From: Phyllobacterium sp. T1293
Lineage (GTDB): Bacteria > Pseudomonadota > Alphaproteobacteria > Rhizobiales > Rhizobiaceae
Assembly (NCBI RefSeq): GCF_020731415.2
Contig: NZ_CP088273.1
Coordinates: forward strand, 2,981,001-3,045,000
DNA length: 64,000 nt
Direction: 5' to 3'
Shown in pieces: positions 9,625-19,779 of the stretch. How positions within the stretch are numbered: position 1 is the first letter of the stretch; each line of letters starts with the position of its first letter. The position numbers were made by a program, and so were the translations under genes. The notes beneath the pieces were generated by a model, which saw nothing but the letters and a program-made list of their open reading frames with translations, ran no database searches and was not told the origin of the DNA.

Positions 9625-10307
9625 ACGAGAACCGCATTCTTGTGGTCGATGATGAACCGCAAATTCAGCGCTTTCTGCATCCCGCACTGACGGCATCCGG
9701 TTACGATGTCATCACCGCGACAACGGGCGCAGAGGCAGAGCGCATGATTGCGACAAGCGCGCCCGATCTCGTCATTCTCGATCTTGGTCTTCCTGACAAG
9801 GACGGCAAGGAAGTCATCAAAACTGTACGGGCCTTTTCCGAAGTACCGATTATCGTTCTATCGGCGCGTGACCGCGAAGTGGAAAAGATTGCAGCACTCG
9901 ACCTCGGCGCCAATGATTATGTCGAAAAGCCCTTCGGCATTGGTGAATTACTGGCGCGGGTGCGTACCGCCCTGCGTCAGAAAGTGGCCGGGACCAGCGT
10001 TCCCTCGCGCTTTGAGTGGAATGGCCTTGCTGTTGATATGGCGAAGCGGGTGGTCACGCTCAAGGGCGAGGAACTTCATCTGACGCGCAAGGAATATCAG
10101 CTTCTTGTGCATCTTGTTCTCCACCCCGGTCTTGTTGTGACGCATCGCCAGCTTCTGGCGTCCGTATGGGGCGCTGCTCATGTGGAAGACGTGCATTATC
10201 TCCGGGTTTTCGTCGGCCAGCTCAGAGCCAAGATTGAGGAAGATCCCAACCATCCGCAGTTTATCAGGACAGAGGCTGGCGTCGGCTACAGGTTCATCGC
10301 CGAGTAA
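9621..10307 (+). CDS. kdpE: KdpE response regulator
   Basis: OmpR-family transcription factor that is phosphorylated by KdpD and normally activates kdpFABC. The 228-residue protein has a receiver domain with the acidic pocket VVDDEP near the N-terminus, phospho-acceptor Asp54 in VILDLGLPDKDG, and a C-terminal winged helix (about 125-226) ending TEAGVGYRFIAE, the expected KdpE ending. Translation is coupled to kdpD through an ATGA overlap. With no kdpFABC nearby, its target operon must be elsewhere or its regulon has changed. Confidence 0.95.
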   Translation: MNENRILVVDDEPQIQRFLHPALTASGYDVITATTGAEAERMIATSAPDLVILDLGLPDKDGKEVIKTVRAFSEVPIIVLSARDREVEKIAALDLGANDYVEKPFGIGELLARVRTALRQKVAGTSVPSRFEWNGLAVDMAKRVVTLKGEELHLTRKEYQLLVHLVLHPGLVVTHRQLLASVWGAAHVEDVHYLRVFVGQLRAKIEEDPNHPQFIRTEAGVGYRFIAE

Positions 10308-10403
10308 GGCGTTTCACTGCCTCCCCAACTTCCTGTCGACAATTGCTGGCAGCTTTGACAAGCTTCCATCAATCCATCGACAACAGATTCGGGAAACGCC
10401 TCC

Positions 10404-10865
10404 ATGACCTCATTCAGCGCGACGGTTCTATGGAACCGTGCTTCAGATGCCGTTTTTACTGATAATAAGTATAGCCGTGCCCATGTCTGGCAATTTGACG
10501 GCGGGGCGGAAGTGCCCGCTTCATCATCGCCGCATATTGTGCGCCTTCCCTATTCGGCGGCGGAGAATGTCGATCCTGAAGAAGCCTTTGTTGCCTCCCT
10601 CTCCAGCTGCCATATGCTGTTCTTCCTGTCAGGTGCCGCAAAGGGCGGTTTCATTGTCGATGAATATCGCGACGAAGCATCAGGGGAACTTGGCAAGAAT
10701 GAAAATGGCAAGCTCTTTGTCAGCAAGGTCGTGCTGAAACCACATGTGGCCTATGCTGGGTCTGCGCCGGATCGAGCCACAGAAGAGCATTTGCATCACG
10801 AAGCGCATGAGCAATGCTTCATCGCCAACTCCGTACGAACCGATATCAGCATCGATCTGGGATAA
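10404..10865 (+). CDS. OsmC family peroxidase-like protein
   Basis: A 153-residue OsmC/Ohr-superfamily protein, a group of thiol peroxidases that reduce organic hydroperoxides. The two conserved cysteines are present: Cys69 in SSCHMLFFLSGAA and Cys138 in EQCFIANSV. The arrangement is that of the general OsmC-like branch rather than Ohr proper. Only 12 bp separate it from the next small gene, so the two are probably co-transcribed. The substrate is not known, and no OhrR-type regulator is adjacent. Confidence 0.85.
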   Translation: MTSFSATVLWNRASDAVFTDNKYSRAHVWQFDGGAEVPASSSPHIVRLPYSAAENVDPEEAFVASLSSCHMLFFLSGAAKGGFIVDEYRDEASGELGKNENGKLFVSKVVLKPHVAYAGSAPDRATEEHLHHEAHEQCFIANSVRTDISIDLG

Positions 10866-10877
10866 GGGAGGAATATT

Positions 10878-11072
10878 ATGTCAGAACTGAAAATCAGCGA
10901 TGCCGTCAACACGACCTGCCCATGGTCGGGCGATCCCATCAAGGAAGATAGCCTGACCCTCTACAAGGGTGCCGTAGTGGGGTTTTGCAATAACGGCTGC
11001 CGCGATAAATTCGAGAAGGCGGTCAACCATTTTGAAGAAGCGCTTGTTCATAACAGGCACGAAAGCATTTAA
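10878..11072 (+). CDS. TRASH/YHS-like 64-residue metal-binding mini-protein
   Basis: A 64-residue cytosolic protein with Cys14 in TTCPWSGDPI and the pair Cys37/Cys41 in GFCNNGCRDKFEKAV. The CP-x-S-G-x-P-I...FC-x-x-x-C-x-x-K-F layout is that of the TRASH/YHS metal-binding fold, also seen twice in the CopA of this window ([10 protein letters not shown]). It has a strong GGGAGGAA ribosome site and follows the OsmC gene closely. It may be a zinc or copper carrier, or a metal-dependent partner of the OsmC protein; that role is inference. Fold assignment is by motif only. Confidence 0.7.
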   Translation: MSELKISDAVNTTCPWSGDPIKEDSLTLYKGAVVGFCNNGCRDKFEKAVNHFEEALVHNRHESI

Positions 11073-11098
11073 ATCAGAAGGCCCACCGGCAAAATCCG

Positions 11099-11136
11099 TT
11101 GACAAATTCAGTCGGCGCATATACTTAAGTGTATGC
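11099..11136 (+). promoter_or_regulatory. Promoter with operator palindrome over the arsR-type start codon
   Basis: TTGACA (11099-11104), a 17-bp spacer and TACTTA (11122-11127) form a good sigma-70 promoter. A 20-bp near-perfect palindrome (GCATATACTTAAGTGTATGC, 11117-11136) covers the -10 box and the ATG at 11133. Transcription would begin within a few bases of the ATG, so the message would be leaderless. The palindrome is a likely binding site for the ArsR-type protein encoded next. Confidence 0.7.
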
Positions 11137-11465
11137 TTAACCAACAGACACCACTTGATCTCATGTTTCAGGCGCTGGCAGACCCATCCCGGCGCTTCAT
11201 GGTCGAACGGCTGAGCCGTGGCCCGGCCTCCGTCAGTGAACTGGCCAAACCATTGACCATGTCCCTGCCCGCCGTCGTGCAGCATTTGCAGGTGCTTGAA
11301 AACAGTGGCCTGATCCGTACGGAAAAGGTCGGCCGCGTGCGCACCTGCCATATTGAATGGACAGCCATGCGAACGGCAGAACAGTGGATGGACGAGCGGC
11401 GCAAATCTTGGGAACGCCGGCTTGACCGGCTCGGCGACTTTCTCGCCAGCGATGACAATCAATAA
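11133..11465 (+). CDS. ArsR-family HTH regulator (SdpR-like)
   Basis: A 110-residue winged-helix repressor: [26 protein letters not shown] and [20 protein letters not shown] are the typical ArsR helices. There are no metal-binding cysteine pairs, so it belongs to the non-metal SdpR/PagR-like branch usually paired with an SRPBCC protein, which is exactly what follows 14 bp downstream. The start at 11133 lies in the operator and has no leader; a second ATG at 11163 is possible but has no ribosome site. Autorepression through the palindrome at 11117-11136 is inferred. Confidence 0.88.
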   Translation: MLNQQTPLDLMFQALADPSRRFMVERLSRGPASVSELAKPLTMSLPAVVQHLQVLENSGLIRTEKVGRVRTCHIEWTAMRTAEQWMDERRKSWERRLDRLGDFLASDDNQ

Positions 11466-11479
11466 CCCGGAGCAGAAGT

Positions 11480-11950
11480 ATGACCAACCGATCGGTAAAA
11501 CACGATACATTCGTTATCGAGCGCAGCTACGCGGCGGCCCCGGCGCGGGTATTTTTTGCTCTTAGCGATAAGACAGCCAAGAGCAAATGGTTTGCCGGGC
11601 CGGATGAGAGTGCCGGGAGATTCGAGATGGATTTTCGGATTGGCGGGCATGAAATCAATCGCGGCGGACCAAAGGGCGGCCCTGTTTATACATATGATGC
11701 GGTCTATCAGGACATCGTGCCCGACCAGCGCATCATCTATACCTACGATATGTATATCGATGACAAGCGCATTTCTGTCTCGGTTGCAACGATGGAACTG
11801 AAACCTGAGGGAACCGGCACAAAGCTTGTCCTTACCGAACAGGGTGCCTTTCTCGATGGGCTCGACGATCCGGCTATGCGCAGACGCGGGACGGAAGAGC
11901 TGCTTGATGCTCTTGGCGCCTCGCTGAAGGGCGCACCAGTCAACGCGTGA
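11480..11950 (+). CDS. SRPBCC (AHSA1-like) domain protein
   Basis: A 156-residue protein with an SRPBCC/START-like ligand-binding fold of the AHSA1 type: [20 protein letters not shown] at the start, the central WFAGPDE and [12 protein letters not shown], and a C-terminal helix with [15 protein letters not shown]. Such proteins bind hydrophobic ligands and are commonly co-transcribed with ArsR-type regulators, as here. It has a GGAG ribosome site and lies 14 bp after the regulator gene. The ligand is unknown. Confidence 0.85.
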   Translation: MTNRSVKHDTFVIERSYAAAPARVFFALSDKTAKSKWFAGPDESAGRFEMDFRIGGHEINRGGPKGGPVYTYDAVYQDIVPDQRIIYTYDMYIDDKRISVSVATMELKPEGTGTKLVLTEQGAFLDGLDDPAMRRRGTEELLDALGASLKGAPVNA

Positions 11951-11959
11951 GACGCGCCT

Positions 11960-12913
11960 TTAAAGCGGATCACCGGAGCCGGTGACAATTGTCTCCACCG
12001 GCTCTTCTTTTATCCGTCCCTGACGCTTCAGCTGCTGTTCGCGGAAGAAGATGAACAGACCCGACGCGACGATGAATCCCGAGCCTATGAGCATGGGCAG
12101 TCGCGACACGTCGCCAAAGACCAGCCAGCCGAACACAATGGCCCAGAACAAAAGCGTATATTGCAGCGGCGCAACCGTGGCGGCATCGGCCATCTTGAGC
12201 GCGCGATTAACCAGCATATGGGCCAGCATGGCCACAACGCCGAGAATGCCCAACAGAACCAGATCGCGCGGGCTGACCGGCTTCCAGTCGAAATAAAGCG
12301 ATGCCGCGCCAGCAAGACCCGCACCGACAATCTGCCAGAACACCAGCGTCGTGTCGGGTGTACCCCGCAGCGACCGTCCCAGCAACAGCATCAGCGCAAA
12401 GGTCATGCTGCCCAAAATCGATATAATGGCTTGCGGCGTCAGCGCCTGCGACGACGGCTCTAATGCGATGACAACACCAATGAAACCAACGACGATTGCG
12501 CTCCACCGCCGCCAGCCGACCGGTTCTTTCAGCACAAGGGGTGAAATCGCCGCAACGTAGATCGGAGCTGCCAGCCAATAGGTCATCACATCTGCCAGCG
12601 GCAAATAGACCACGGCAAAATAGAACGCAAAAATCTCGGCCGTTGACGCCGCAACACGCGCAAATTGCAGGAATGGCTTGTCGACCTGCATGATTTTCTT
12701 CGGCCCTGAGAACCAGAGGAAGGGCGCAAGAACGATCAATGCCGCGACACTGCGAACAAACACCACCTGCCCGACCGAATAGGTCGATACCAGCCATTTG
12801 CCCATCACGTCATTCAGGGCAAACATCAGCATGCCGAGCAGCATCAAAAGCACGCCGGTGCGCGCCAGAGACGGTTCGGACGTTGCAGAAAAGGCACCGG
12901 AGCGGGCGGACAT
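11960..12913 (-). CDS. EamA/DMT-family transporter
   Basis: A 317-residue inner-membrane protein with about ten hydrophobic helices in two EamA repeats (about 20-150 and 165-300); RTGVLLMLLGMLMFALNDV opens the first repeat. Members of the drug/metabolite transporter superfamily usually export amino acids or metabolites; this substrate is unknown. The C-terminus is a basic/acidic cytoplasmic tail. The gene is convergent with the SRPBCC gene, with 9 bp between the stops, and has no obvious operon partner. Confidence 0.85.
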   Translation of the reverse strand: MSARSGAFSATSEPSLARTGVLLMLLGMLMFALNDVMGKWLVSTYSVGQVVFVRSVAALIVLAPFLWFSGPKKIMQVDKPFLQFARVAASTAEIFAFYFAVVYLPLADVMTYWLAAPIYVAAISPLVLKEPVGWRRWSAIVVGFIGVVIALEPSSQALTPQAIISILGSMTFALMLLLGRSLRGTPDTTLVFWQIVGAGLAGAASLYFDWKPVSPRDLVLLGILGVVAMLAHMLVNRALKMADAATVAPLQYTLLFWAIVFGWLVFGDVSRLPMLIGSGFIVASGLFIFFREQQLKRQGRIKEEPVETIVTGSGDPL

Positions 12914-13131
12914 GGAAGTTTCCTCGATACTGGTCTTTTTCAGACTGCTTTGATCGATTTTATCAAGCTAATCCAGTCGAAAACAGCTATCGCGGCGCAG
13001 GGGCGCAAAATAGTTTTCCATTATGGCATTCCGGTCGCGCTTTGCCCGAAAGCTGCCCCTCTGGAATAAACCCGGTTTCGGGAATATAAATCTGCGAGAC
13101 TGATATTTTAGCTCAAAGAAAGAATACGCTC

Positions 13132-13503
13132 ATGCCCCGGGTTTCGCAGCTGTTCTTCAAGACCGCAACTGTCTTCTTTCTGATCGGTATTATCCTAGGG
13201 CTTCAAATGGGCATATCGGGCGACCATGCGGCATTCCCTGCCCATGCGCACCTCAACCTGCTCGGCTGGGTCACCAGTGCCATATTCGGCATTTATTACG
13301 CGCTCAATCCCGCCAGGGCCGAGGGTCGATTGCCGATGATCCAGTTCGCCATCTTCACGATAGGCGTCATCATCATGATTCCGGCGCTGTATTTTCTCAA
13401 TCTTGGCAATACGGCAATGGAGCCGCTTGTTGGTATCGGCTCGTTTATCGTCCTTGCCGGTGTCGCGTTGTTCGCAGCCGTGGTTTTTTCCAACAAGGCA
13501 TGA
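13132..13503 (+). CDS. Small four-helix membrane protein with heme-copper-oxidase-like motif
   Basis: A 123-residue membrane protein with four predicted helices (about 8-28, 38-58, 68-88 and 98-118). Between helices 1 and 2 it carries GDHAAFPAHAHLNLLGWV with His32, His38 and His40; HAHLNLLGW resembles the first heme-ligand helix of heme-copper oxidase/NorB subunit I. The protein is far too short to be an oxidase, so it is better read as a related membrane-domain protein that may bind heme. I do not recognise a named family. The ribosome site is weak, and the upstream 218 bp from the EamA gene hold no other gene. Confidence 0.7.
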   Translation: MPRVSQLFFKTATVFFLIGIILGLQMGISGDHAAFPAHAHLNLLGWVTSAIFGIYYALNPARAEGRLPMIQFAIFTIGVIIMIPALYFLNLGNTAMEPLVGIGSFIVLAGVALFAAVVFSNKA

Positions 13504-13564
13504 TTCGCGGATCGCTGCCTATTCGCGCAGCGCACTCATGAGAATTAGAACCTTCTGAAGGATT

Positions 13565-13640
<76 letters not shown>

Positions 13641-13804
13641 ATTCCATTAGCCGGTTTCGGCTAAGCCGGATAAATCCGGCTGGACAGTCGAACGGTCGGG
13701 AACCGTTCCGAGGCGGGTACATAAAGCCCGCCGCAGAGAAGATCAAGGTCTATTCGCCGGATATTTCCGTTATTTTTCGGAAGCGCGAAAGACCTTGCTA
13801 GAAA

Positions 13805-14194
13805 TCAATTTTCGTCGTCTTCGCCGATACCGCCGCCGAGGATGTCGGTCACGTCATCATCTTCGTCTTCTTCGTCTTCGGCAAGGAATGTGTCATCGTC
13901 GTCGGCATCATCGACGTCAACGTCGACATCATCGCCCAGATCCGGCACATCGGTATCGGAATCGCCATCGGCTTCTTCAAGCGAAACAAATTCCGGCTTC
14001 TCGAGGATAACGTCCACTTCTTCAGTTTCGACTTCTTCCTCTTCTTCGCGTGCAGAAGGAACAGTCGAATCAAAATAGCTCAGCGGATAGCTCTTGCCCG
14101 TATATGGCGAGACAATCGGATCGCGGTTCAGATCGTAGAATTTCTGACCTGTTTCAGGGTCAACTCGCTTGGTACCAAGTTTTGGATTTACCAC
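13805..14194 (-). CDS. FYDLN-acid domain protein (TIGR02300)
   Basis: A 129-residue protein of the alphaproteobacterial TIGR02300 family, function unknown. The conserved N-terminus (LGTKRVDPETGQKFYDLNRDP) is followed by SPYTGKSYP and then an almost purely acidic tail of Asp and Glu from about residue 50, which is typical of the family and explains the simple GAC/GAT-rich repeats seen in the DNA. The start is a GTG at 14194 with a GAGG site 6 bases upstream. It diverges from aroA. Confidence 0.9.
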   Translation of the reverse strand: MVNPKLGTKRVDPETGQKFYDLNRDPIVSPYTGKSYPLSYFDSTVPSAREEEEEVETEEVDVILEKPEFVSLEEADGDSDTDVPDLGDDVDVDVDDADDDDTFLAEDEEDEDDDVTDILGGGIGEDDEN

Positions 14195-14435
14195 GTTATG
14201 CCTCGTCTTCTGGCTGCGCCTGCATTCGGTATGCCACCGACCAACCGTTTATGCCAGCGCTCATCAAATGGATTTCTGGTCCCATAAACGCAATTCAGCG
14301 CATTTGTCAAAGCCAAAAACGATGAGTGATTGCCATTGAGCCAATCTGTGCATTTGCGAGATGACCGAACCGGCAAGCTGTGTTACGAACGCCAGCGCCC
14401 ATCGGCTCGACCTGAAACACCAATTTTCCTTGTGA

Positions 14436-15803
<1,368 letters not shown>

Positions 15804-15810
15804 TACGCAT

Positions 15811-16167
15811 ATGAGCGCATTTTTTTCCGCATTGACGGTATACTTTCTCTATTTGATGTCGAGCGTACCGTTCATCGTCTGGGCGGGGCGAAGCGCCTAT
15901 GCGGGCACAATTTCCAGTGGATCATCGCGGCCATGGCCCGGCATTTTGAGCACGATCATGCGGGTCGTTCTTCCTTTGCTGCTGATCTTCCTCTATGCGT
16001 GGAACGTCTCCGACGGTTCACGGTCAGGCTTGCCCGAGGTCGAAACTGCAGGAACAAGCGATTGGACGCCCTATCAGTTTTTGCTTCTGCCGCCCGCGTT
16101 CGGTTCAATCGCCGGTTATGGTATAGGCTTCCTCATGGGCGCAAAGGCCGGAAAAAGAGTGTTATGA
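15811..16167 (+). CDS. Small membrane protein of unknown function
   Basis: A 118-residue protein starting 7 bp after aroA, so probably in the same transcript. Three hydrophobic segments are visible: about 5-30 ([20 protein letters not shown]), 45-65 ([16 protein letters not shown]) and 85-110 ([20 protein letters not shown]). The short loop between the last two contains SDGSRSG and is probably outside or in the cytoplasm. I do not recognise a family. It lies directly before the membrane-fused cytidylate kinase gene. Confidence 0.65.
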   Translation: MSAFFSALTVYFLYLMSSVPFIVWAGRSAYAGTISSGSSRPWPGILSTIMRVVLPLLLIFLYAWNVSDGSRSGLPEVETAGTSDWTPYQFLLLPPAFGSIAGYGIGFLMGAKAGKRVL

Positions 16168-16231
16168 TCGAACCTGCTGTCCATATGCAGAGTGTATCGA
16201 AAACGGTCTTGCCGCAGGCAGGGGGCGTCTG

Positions 16232-17206
16232 ATGTATTTTATCCTGACGTCTCTGGTCATTGTCAGTGTTTCCTACGCTATTGAGCGATTTGCGCTGAAA
16301 GTCCGCTTCGGACTGTTCGCCCTCCTGTTCTGGCTCTTTATTTTCCAGTTTGCGTTAATCTTCGCCATTGATGCATTGCTGCAGAATTTATCAGCCTATC
16401 TGCCGGACTGGCTTTCCTCGATGGTGACAACGGTGGGCGGCTTTGCCTTTGTGTCAATCGGCATTACGCCCCTGATAACGCTGGTCCTTGCTGCTGCCTA
16501 TTCGCTGTTCGCACTGGGCAACTGGCTGTTTGACCGCGATGAAAAGGATGATGTCGATGTACCATCCCGGTTCACCATTGCCATTGATGGTCCGGCTGCA
16601 TCCGGCAAGGGAACACTGGCGCGGCGGATCGCCGACTATTACGGCTATCACCATCTCGACACAGGTCTGACCTACCGGGCTGTTGCCAAGGCATTGCTCG
16701 ACCAGGACATGGCGCTTGATGACGAATTCCTCGCCGAAAAGGCAGCGCGCACGGTTGACCTGTCCAAACTTGACCGGACGGCGCTATCGACACATGACGT
16801 CGGTGAAGCCGCATCGAAGGTCGCGGTCATGCCGGCTGTGCGCCGGGCACTTGTCGCGTCACAGCAGGCTTTTGCCCAGCGCTCACCCGGCACCGTGCTT
16901 GACGGGCGCGATATCGGCACCGTTGTATGCCCCGACGCGCCGGTCAAACTCTATATTACCGCCTCACCGGAAGCACGGGCCAAGCGACGCTTTGAAGAGA
17001 TCAAATCGACGGGCGGCGGTGCCGAGTATGAGGAAATTCTTGCTGATCTTACCCGCCGTGATGCGCGCGATATGGGCCGCACGGACTCGCCGCTCAAGCC
17101 CGCTTCCGACGCGCACTTGCTTGATACGACAGAAATGGATATAGAGACCGCGTTTCTTGCTGCCAAAAAGCTGATTGATCAGGCTTTGGTGGGAAACAAG
17201 CATTAA
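16232..17206 (+). CDS. cmk: Cytidylate kinase with N-terminal membrane domain
   Basis: CMP/dCMP kinase of pyrimidine nucleotide synthesis. Of the 324 residues, 115-320 form a normal Cmk: P-loop GPAASGKGT (120-128), the following [29 protein letters not shown] and [15 protein letters not shown]. The first 105 residues are instead hydrophobic, with about three membrane helices (1-18, 25-50, 64-98), and then a charged linker [13 protein letters not shown]. The frame is continuous, and no ATG, GTG or TTG lies in frame near the usual Cmk start, so this looks like a real fusion giving a membrane-anchored kinase. It has an AGGGGGC ribosome site before 16232. A frameshift joining two genes is the alternative. 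Confidence 0.85.
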   Translation: MYFILTSLVIVSVSYAIERFALKVRFGLFALLFWLFIFQFALIFAIDALLQNLSAYLPDWLSSMVTTVGGFAFVSIGITPLITLVLAAAYSLFALGNWLFDRDEKDDVDVPSRFTIAIDGPAASGKGTLARRIADYYGYHHLDTGLTYRAVAKALLDQDMALDDEFLAEKAARTVDLSKLDRTALSTHDVGEAASKVAVMPAVRRALVASQQAFAQRSPGTVLDGRDIGTVVCPDAPVKLYITASPEARAKRRFEEIKSTGGGAEYEEILADLTRRDARDMGRTDSPLKPASDAHLLDTTEMDIETAFLAAKKLIDQALVGNKH

Positions 17207-17333
17207 ACAAGCATTTGCTACCGATCCACGCACCGGATTGCCCCTGTAAGGGCGGGTTGGCACGCAAATGAACCGTAACACGAACCACCGGTGCTGTGTC
17301 CGATGACTATTTCCGGACATATCAGGAGTATTT

Positions 17334-19034
17334 ATGTCTCAAGCCAATCCAACGCGCGAAGATTTCGAAGCTCTTCTCGCCGAGTCCTTTGCCACCAATG
17401 ACCTTGCTGAAGGTTATGTCGTCAAGGGCCGCATCGTCGCCATCGAAAAAGACATGGCGATCATTGACGCCGGCCTCAAGGTTGAAGGCCGCGTACCGCT
17501 CAAGGAATTCGGCGCGAAAGCCAAAGACGGCTCGCTGAAGCCAGGCGATATCGTTGAAGTTTACGTCGAGCGTATCGAAAACGCCCTCGGCGAAGCCGTT
17601 CTGTCGCGTGAAAAAGCACGCCGCGAAGAGAGCTGGGTCCGTCTTGAAGAGAAGTTCAACCGCGGCGAACGCGTCGACGGTGTTATCTTCAATCAGGTCA
17701 AGGGTGGTTTCACCGTCGATCTCGACGGTGCCGTAGCCTTCCTGCCGCGCTCGCAGGTCGACATCCGTCCGATCCGCGACGTTACCCCGCTGATGCACAA
17801 CCCGCAGCCCTTCGAAATCCTCAAGATGGACAAGCGTCGCGGCAACATCGTTGTTTCGCGTCGTACCGTTCTTGAAGAGAGCCGTGCTGAACAGCGCTCT
17901 GAAATCGTCCAGAACCTTGAAGAAGGTCAGGTCGTTGAAGGCGTCGTCAAGAACATCACCGATTACGGTGCGTTCGTTGATCTGGGCGGTATCGATGGTC
18001 TGCTGCACGTCACTGACATGGCATGGCGCCGCGTCAACCATCCTTCGGAAATCCTGAACATCGGCCAGACGGTCAAGGTTCAGATCATCCGTATCAACCA
18101 GGAAACACATCGTATTTCGCTCGGCATGAAGCAGCTCGAAAGCGATCCTTGGGATGGTATCGGTGCGAAGTACCCGATCGGCAAAAAGATCACCGGTACG
18201 GTTACGAACATCACCGACTACGGTGCATTCGTCGAAATCGAGCCAGGCATCGAAGGCCTTATCCACGTTTCCGAAATGTCCTGGACAAAGAAGAACGTGC
18301 ATCCGGGCAAGCTGCTCTCGACCACACAGGAAGTCGAAGTCGTTGTTCTCGAAGTGGACCCGGTCAAGCGCCGCATCTCCCTCGGTCTCAAGCAGACACT
18401 CGACAACCCGTGGACAACCTTCGCAGACAAGTTCCCTGTCGGCACGATCGTCGAAGGCGAAGTCAAGAACAAGACCGAATTCGGCCTGTTCATTGGCCTC
18501 GACGGCGATGTGGACGGCATGGTTCACCTCTCCGACCTCGACTGGAACCGTCCAGGCGAACAGGTCATCGAGGAGTACAACAAGGGTGACGTGGTCAAGG
18601 CGCAGGTTCTCGATGTTGACGTCGAGAAGGAACGCATCTCGCTCGGCATCAAGCAGCTCACAGGCGACAAGGTCGGTGAAGCAGCAACGTCAGGTGAACT
18701 GCGCAAGAACGCTGTTGTAACTGTCGAAGTAACCGGCATCACCGATGGCGGCCTCGAAGTTCGTCTGGTTGATCACGATCTCGACTCGTTCATCCGTCGT
18801 GCGGATCTTTCCCGCGATCGTGACGAACAGCGTCCAGAGCGTTTCACCGTTGGCCAGAAGGTTGACGCCCGCGTCATCGCCTTCGACAAGAAGACCCGCA
18901 AGCTGCAGGTTTCCATCAAGGCGCTTGAAATCGCTGAAGAGAAGGAAGCAGTCGCACAGTACGGCTCGTCCGACTCCGGCGCTTCACTCGGCGACATCCT
19001 CGGTGCCGCGCTGAAGAAGCAGGAAAAGAACTAA
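17334..19034 (+). CDS. rpsA: 30S ribosomal protein S1
   Basis: Largest ribosomal protein; binds mRNA and helps initiation on structured messages. The 566-residue protein has six S1/OB repeats, recognisable by repeated GxVxNITDYGAFV(D/E) and HVS/HVT(E/D)M signatures at about residues 200-290 and 285-370. It begins with the alphaproteobacterial MSQANPTREDFEALL and has an AGGAGT ribosome site. A strong terminator follows at 19064-19093. A 401-codon antisense frame opposite it is a codon-bias shadow, not a gene. Confidence 0.97.
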   Translation: MSQANPTREDFEALLAESFATNDLAEGYVVKGRIVAIEKDMAIIDAGLKVEGRVPLKEFGAKAKDGSLKPGDIVEVYVERIENALGEAVLSREKARREESWVRLEEKFNRGERVDGVIFNQVKGGFTVDLDGAVAFLPRSQVDIRPIRDVTPLMHNPQPFEILKMDKRRGNIVVSRRTVLEESRAEQRSEIVQNLEEGQVVEGVVKNITDYGAFVDLGGIDGLLHVTDMAWRRVNHPSEILNIGQTVKVQIIRINQETHRISLGMKQLESDPWDGIGAKYPIGKKITGTVTNITDYGAFVEIEPGIEGLIHVSEMSWTKKNVHPGKLLSTTQEVEVVVLEVDPVKRRISLGLKQTLDNPWTTFADKFPVGTIVEGEVKNKTEFGLFIGLDGDVDGMVHLSDLDWNRPGEQVIEEYNKGDVVKAQVLDVDVEKERISLGIKQLTGDKVGEAATSGELRKNAVVTVEVTGITDGGLEVRLVDHDLDSFIRRADLSRDRDEQRPERFTVGQKVDARVIAFDKKTRKLQVSIKALEIAEEKEAVAQYGSSDSGASLGDILGAALKKQEKN

Positions 19035-19063
19035 GCTTTTCCCAGCGTTTCAGACTGAAACAG

Positions 19064-19093
19064 AAACCCGCCGGTCTTGCGACCGGCGGGTTT
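19064..19093 (+). terminator. Rho-independent terminator after rpsA
   Basis: A 13-bp perfect stem (AAACCCGCCGGTC / GACCGGCGGGTTT) with a TTGC loop and a following T run. It ends the aroA-cmk-rpsA region and faces the convergent membrane-protein gene. Confidence 0.92.
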
Positions 19094-19107
19094 TTCTTTG
19101 TGCGTTG

Positions 19108-19695
19108 TCAGATGGTATCGAACTGGATGAGGATGAATACGATCTGGCAGATGAGCGCCAGACCAAGAAGCAATAGTTGCGTTCTCTGCTCGCGCACATA
19201 AATGGCAGCTCCACAGACAATGATGAGAAACAGATTGCGGAATGGGTACTCCGGTCCGAGTGAATGAAAATGCTCCCGCCCTTTCATGGCGGTGTCGGCG
19301 AAATCAACCACAAAAATCGCCATCAATATGCCAAAGAACCACGCACGCCGTGACATGAAGTAGTTCTCATAGCCGGAATAGCCTTCCATGCTATCGGGGA
19401 ACAGCAAGCTGCAGGCCAGAAAGTGCAGGCTGGCGTAGAAAATGACAAATAGATAAGCCTCAAACTTCCACACTAATGTTTGGTGCAGATAAAATTCAAA
19501 CCACCAGAAATGCACAACCGTCAGAAATGCGAAGAATACCCAGCCAAGATGAACCGCGTAAATATTTTTGCGTAGGGGATGCTGGATGATACGGGCGACA
19601 CCGGTCAACAGACGCGAGATACTCAGCCCCAGAATAATTCCTATAATCACACGTACGTGGGTAAATACTTCCGGGCTCGGTATATTGCTATCCAT
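19108..19695 (-). CDS. Unknown membrane protein, AT-rich
   Basis: A 195-residue membrane protein with six hydrophobic segments (about 15-35, 48-70, 75-95, 118-140, 155-172, 175-192). I do not recognise a family. I chose the ATG at 19695 (MDSNIPSPEVFTHVRVIIG) because GGGGGA lies directly upstream; an earlier ATG at 19719 has none. The gene is noticeably richer in A and T than rpsA and the dehydrogenase around it, which may mean it was acquired. It is convergent with rpsA. Confidence 0.7.
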   Translation of the reverse strand: MDSNIPSPEVFTHVRVIIGIILGLSISRLLTGVARIIQHPLRKNIYAVHLGWVFFAFLTVVHFWWFEFYLHQTLVWKFEAYLFVIFYASLHFLACSLLFPDSMEGYSGYENYFMSRRAWFFGILMAIFVVDFADTAMKGREHFHSLGPEYPFRNLFLIIVCGAAIYVREQRTQLLLLGLALICQIVFILIQFDTI

Positions 19696-19779
19696 TACAT
19701 ATCCCCCATTCTGGTCCAATCAAATTGGCATGAGGTTTATGCTAGCCAAGTCTTATACCGATGCAAATCTTCATCTGCT

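Noticed and set aside
13842..14045. GAC/GAT-rich simple repeat, considered as a tandem repeat
   Set aside because: It is the coding sequence of the acidic tail of the FYDLN protein, a normal feature of that family.
17322..18527. Antisense reading frame of 401 codons opposite rpsA
   Set aside because: It has no ribosome site or recognisable domain and mirrors the strong codon bias of rpsA. The same applies to other long antisense frames such as 3666-4394, 4892-5782 and 7308-8033.
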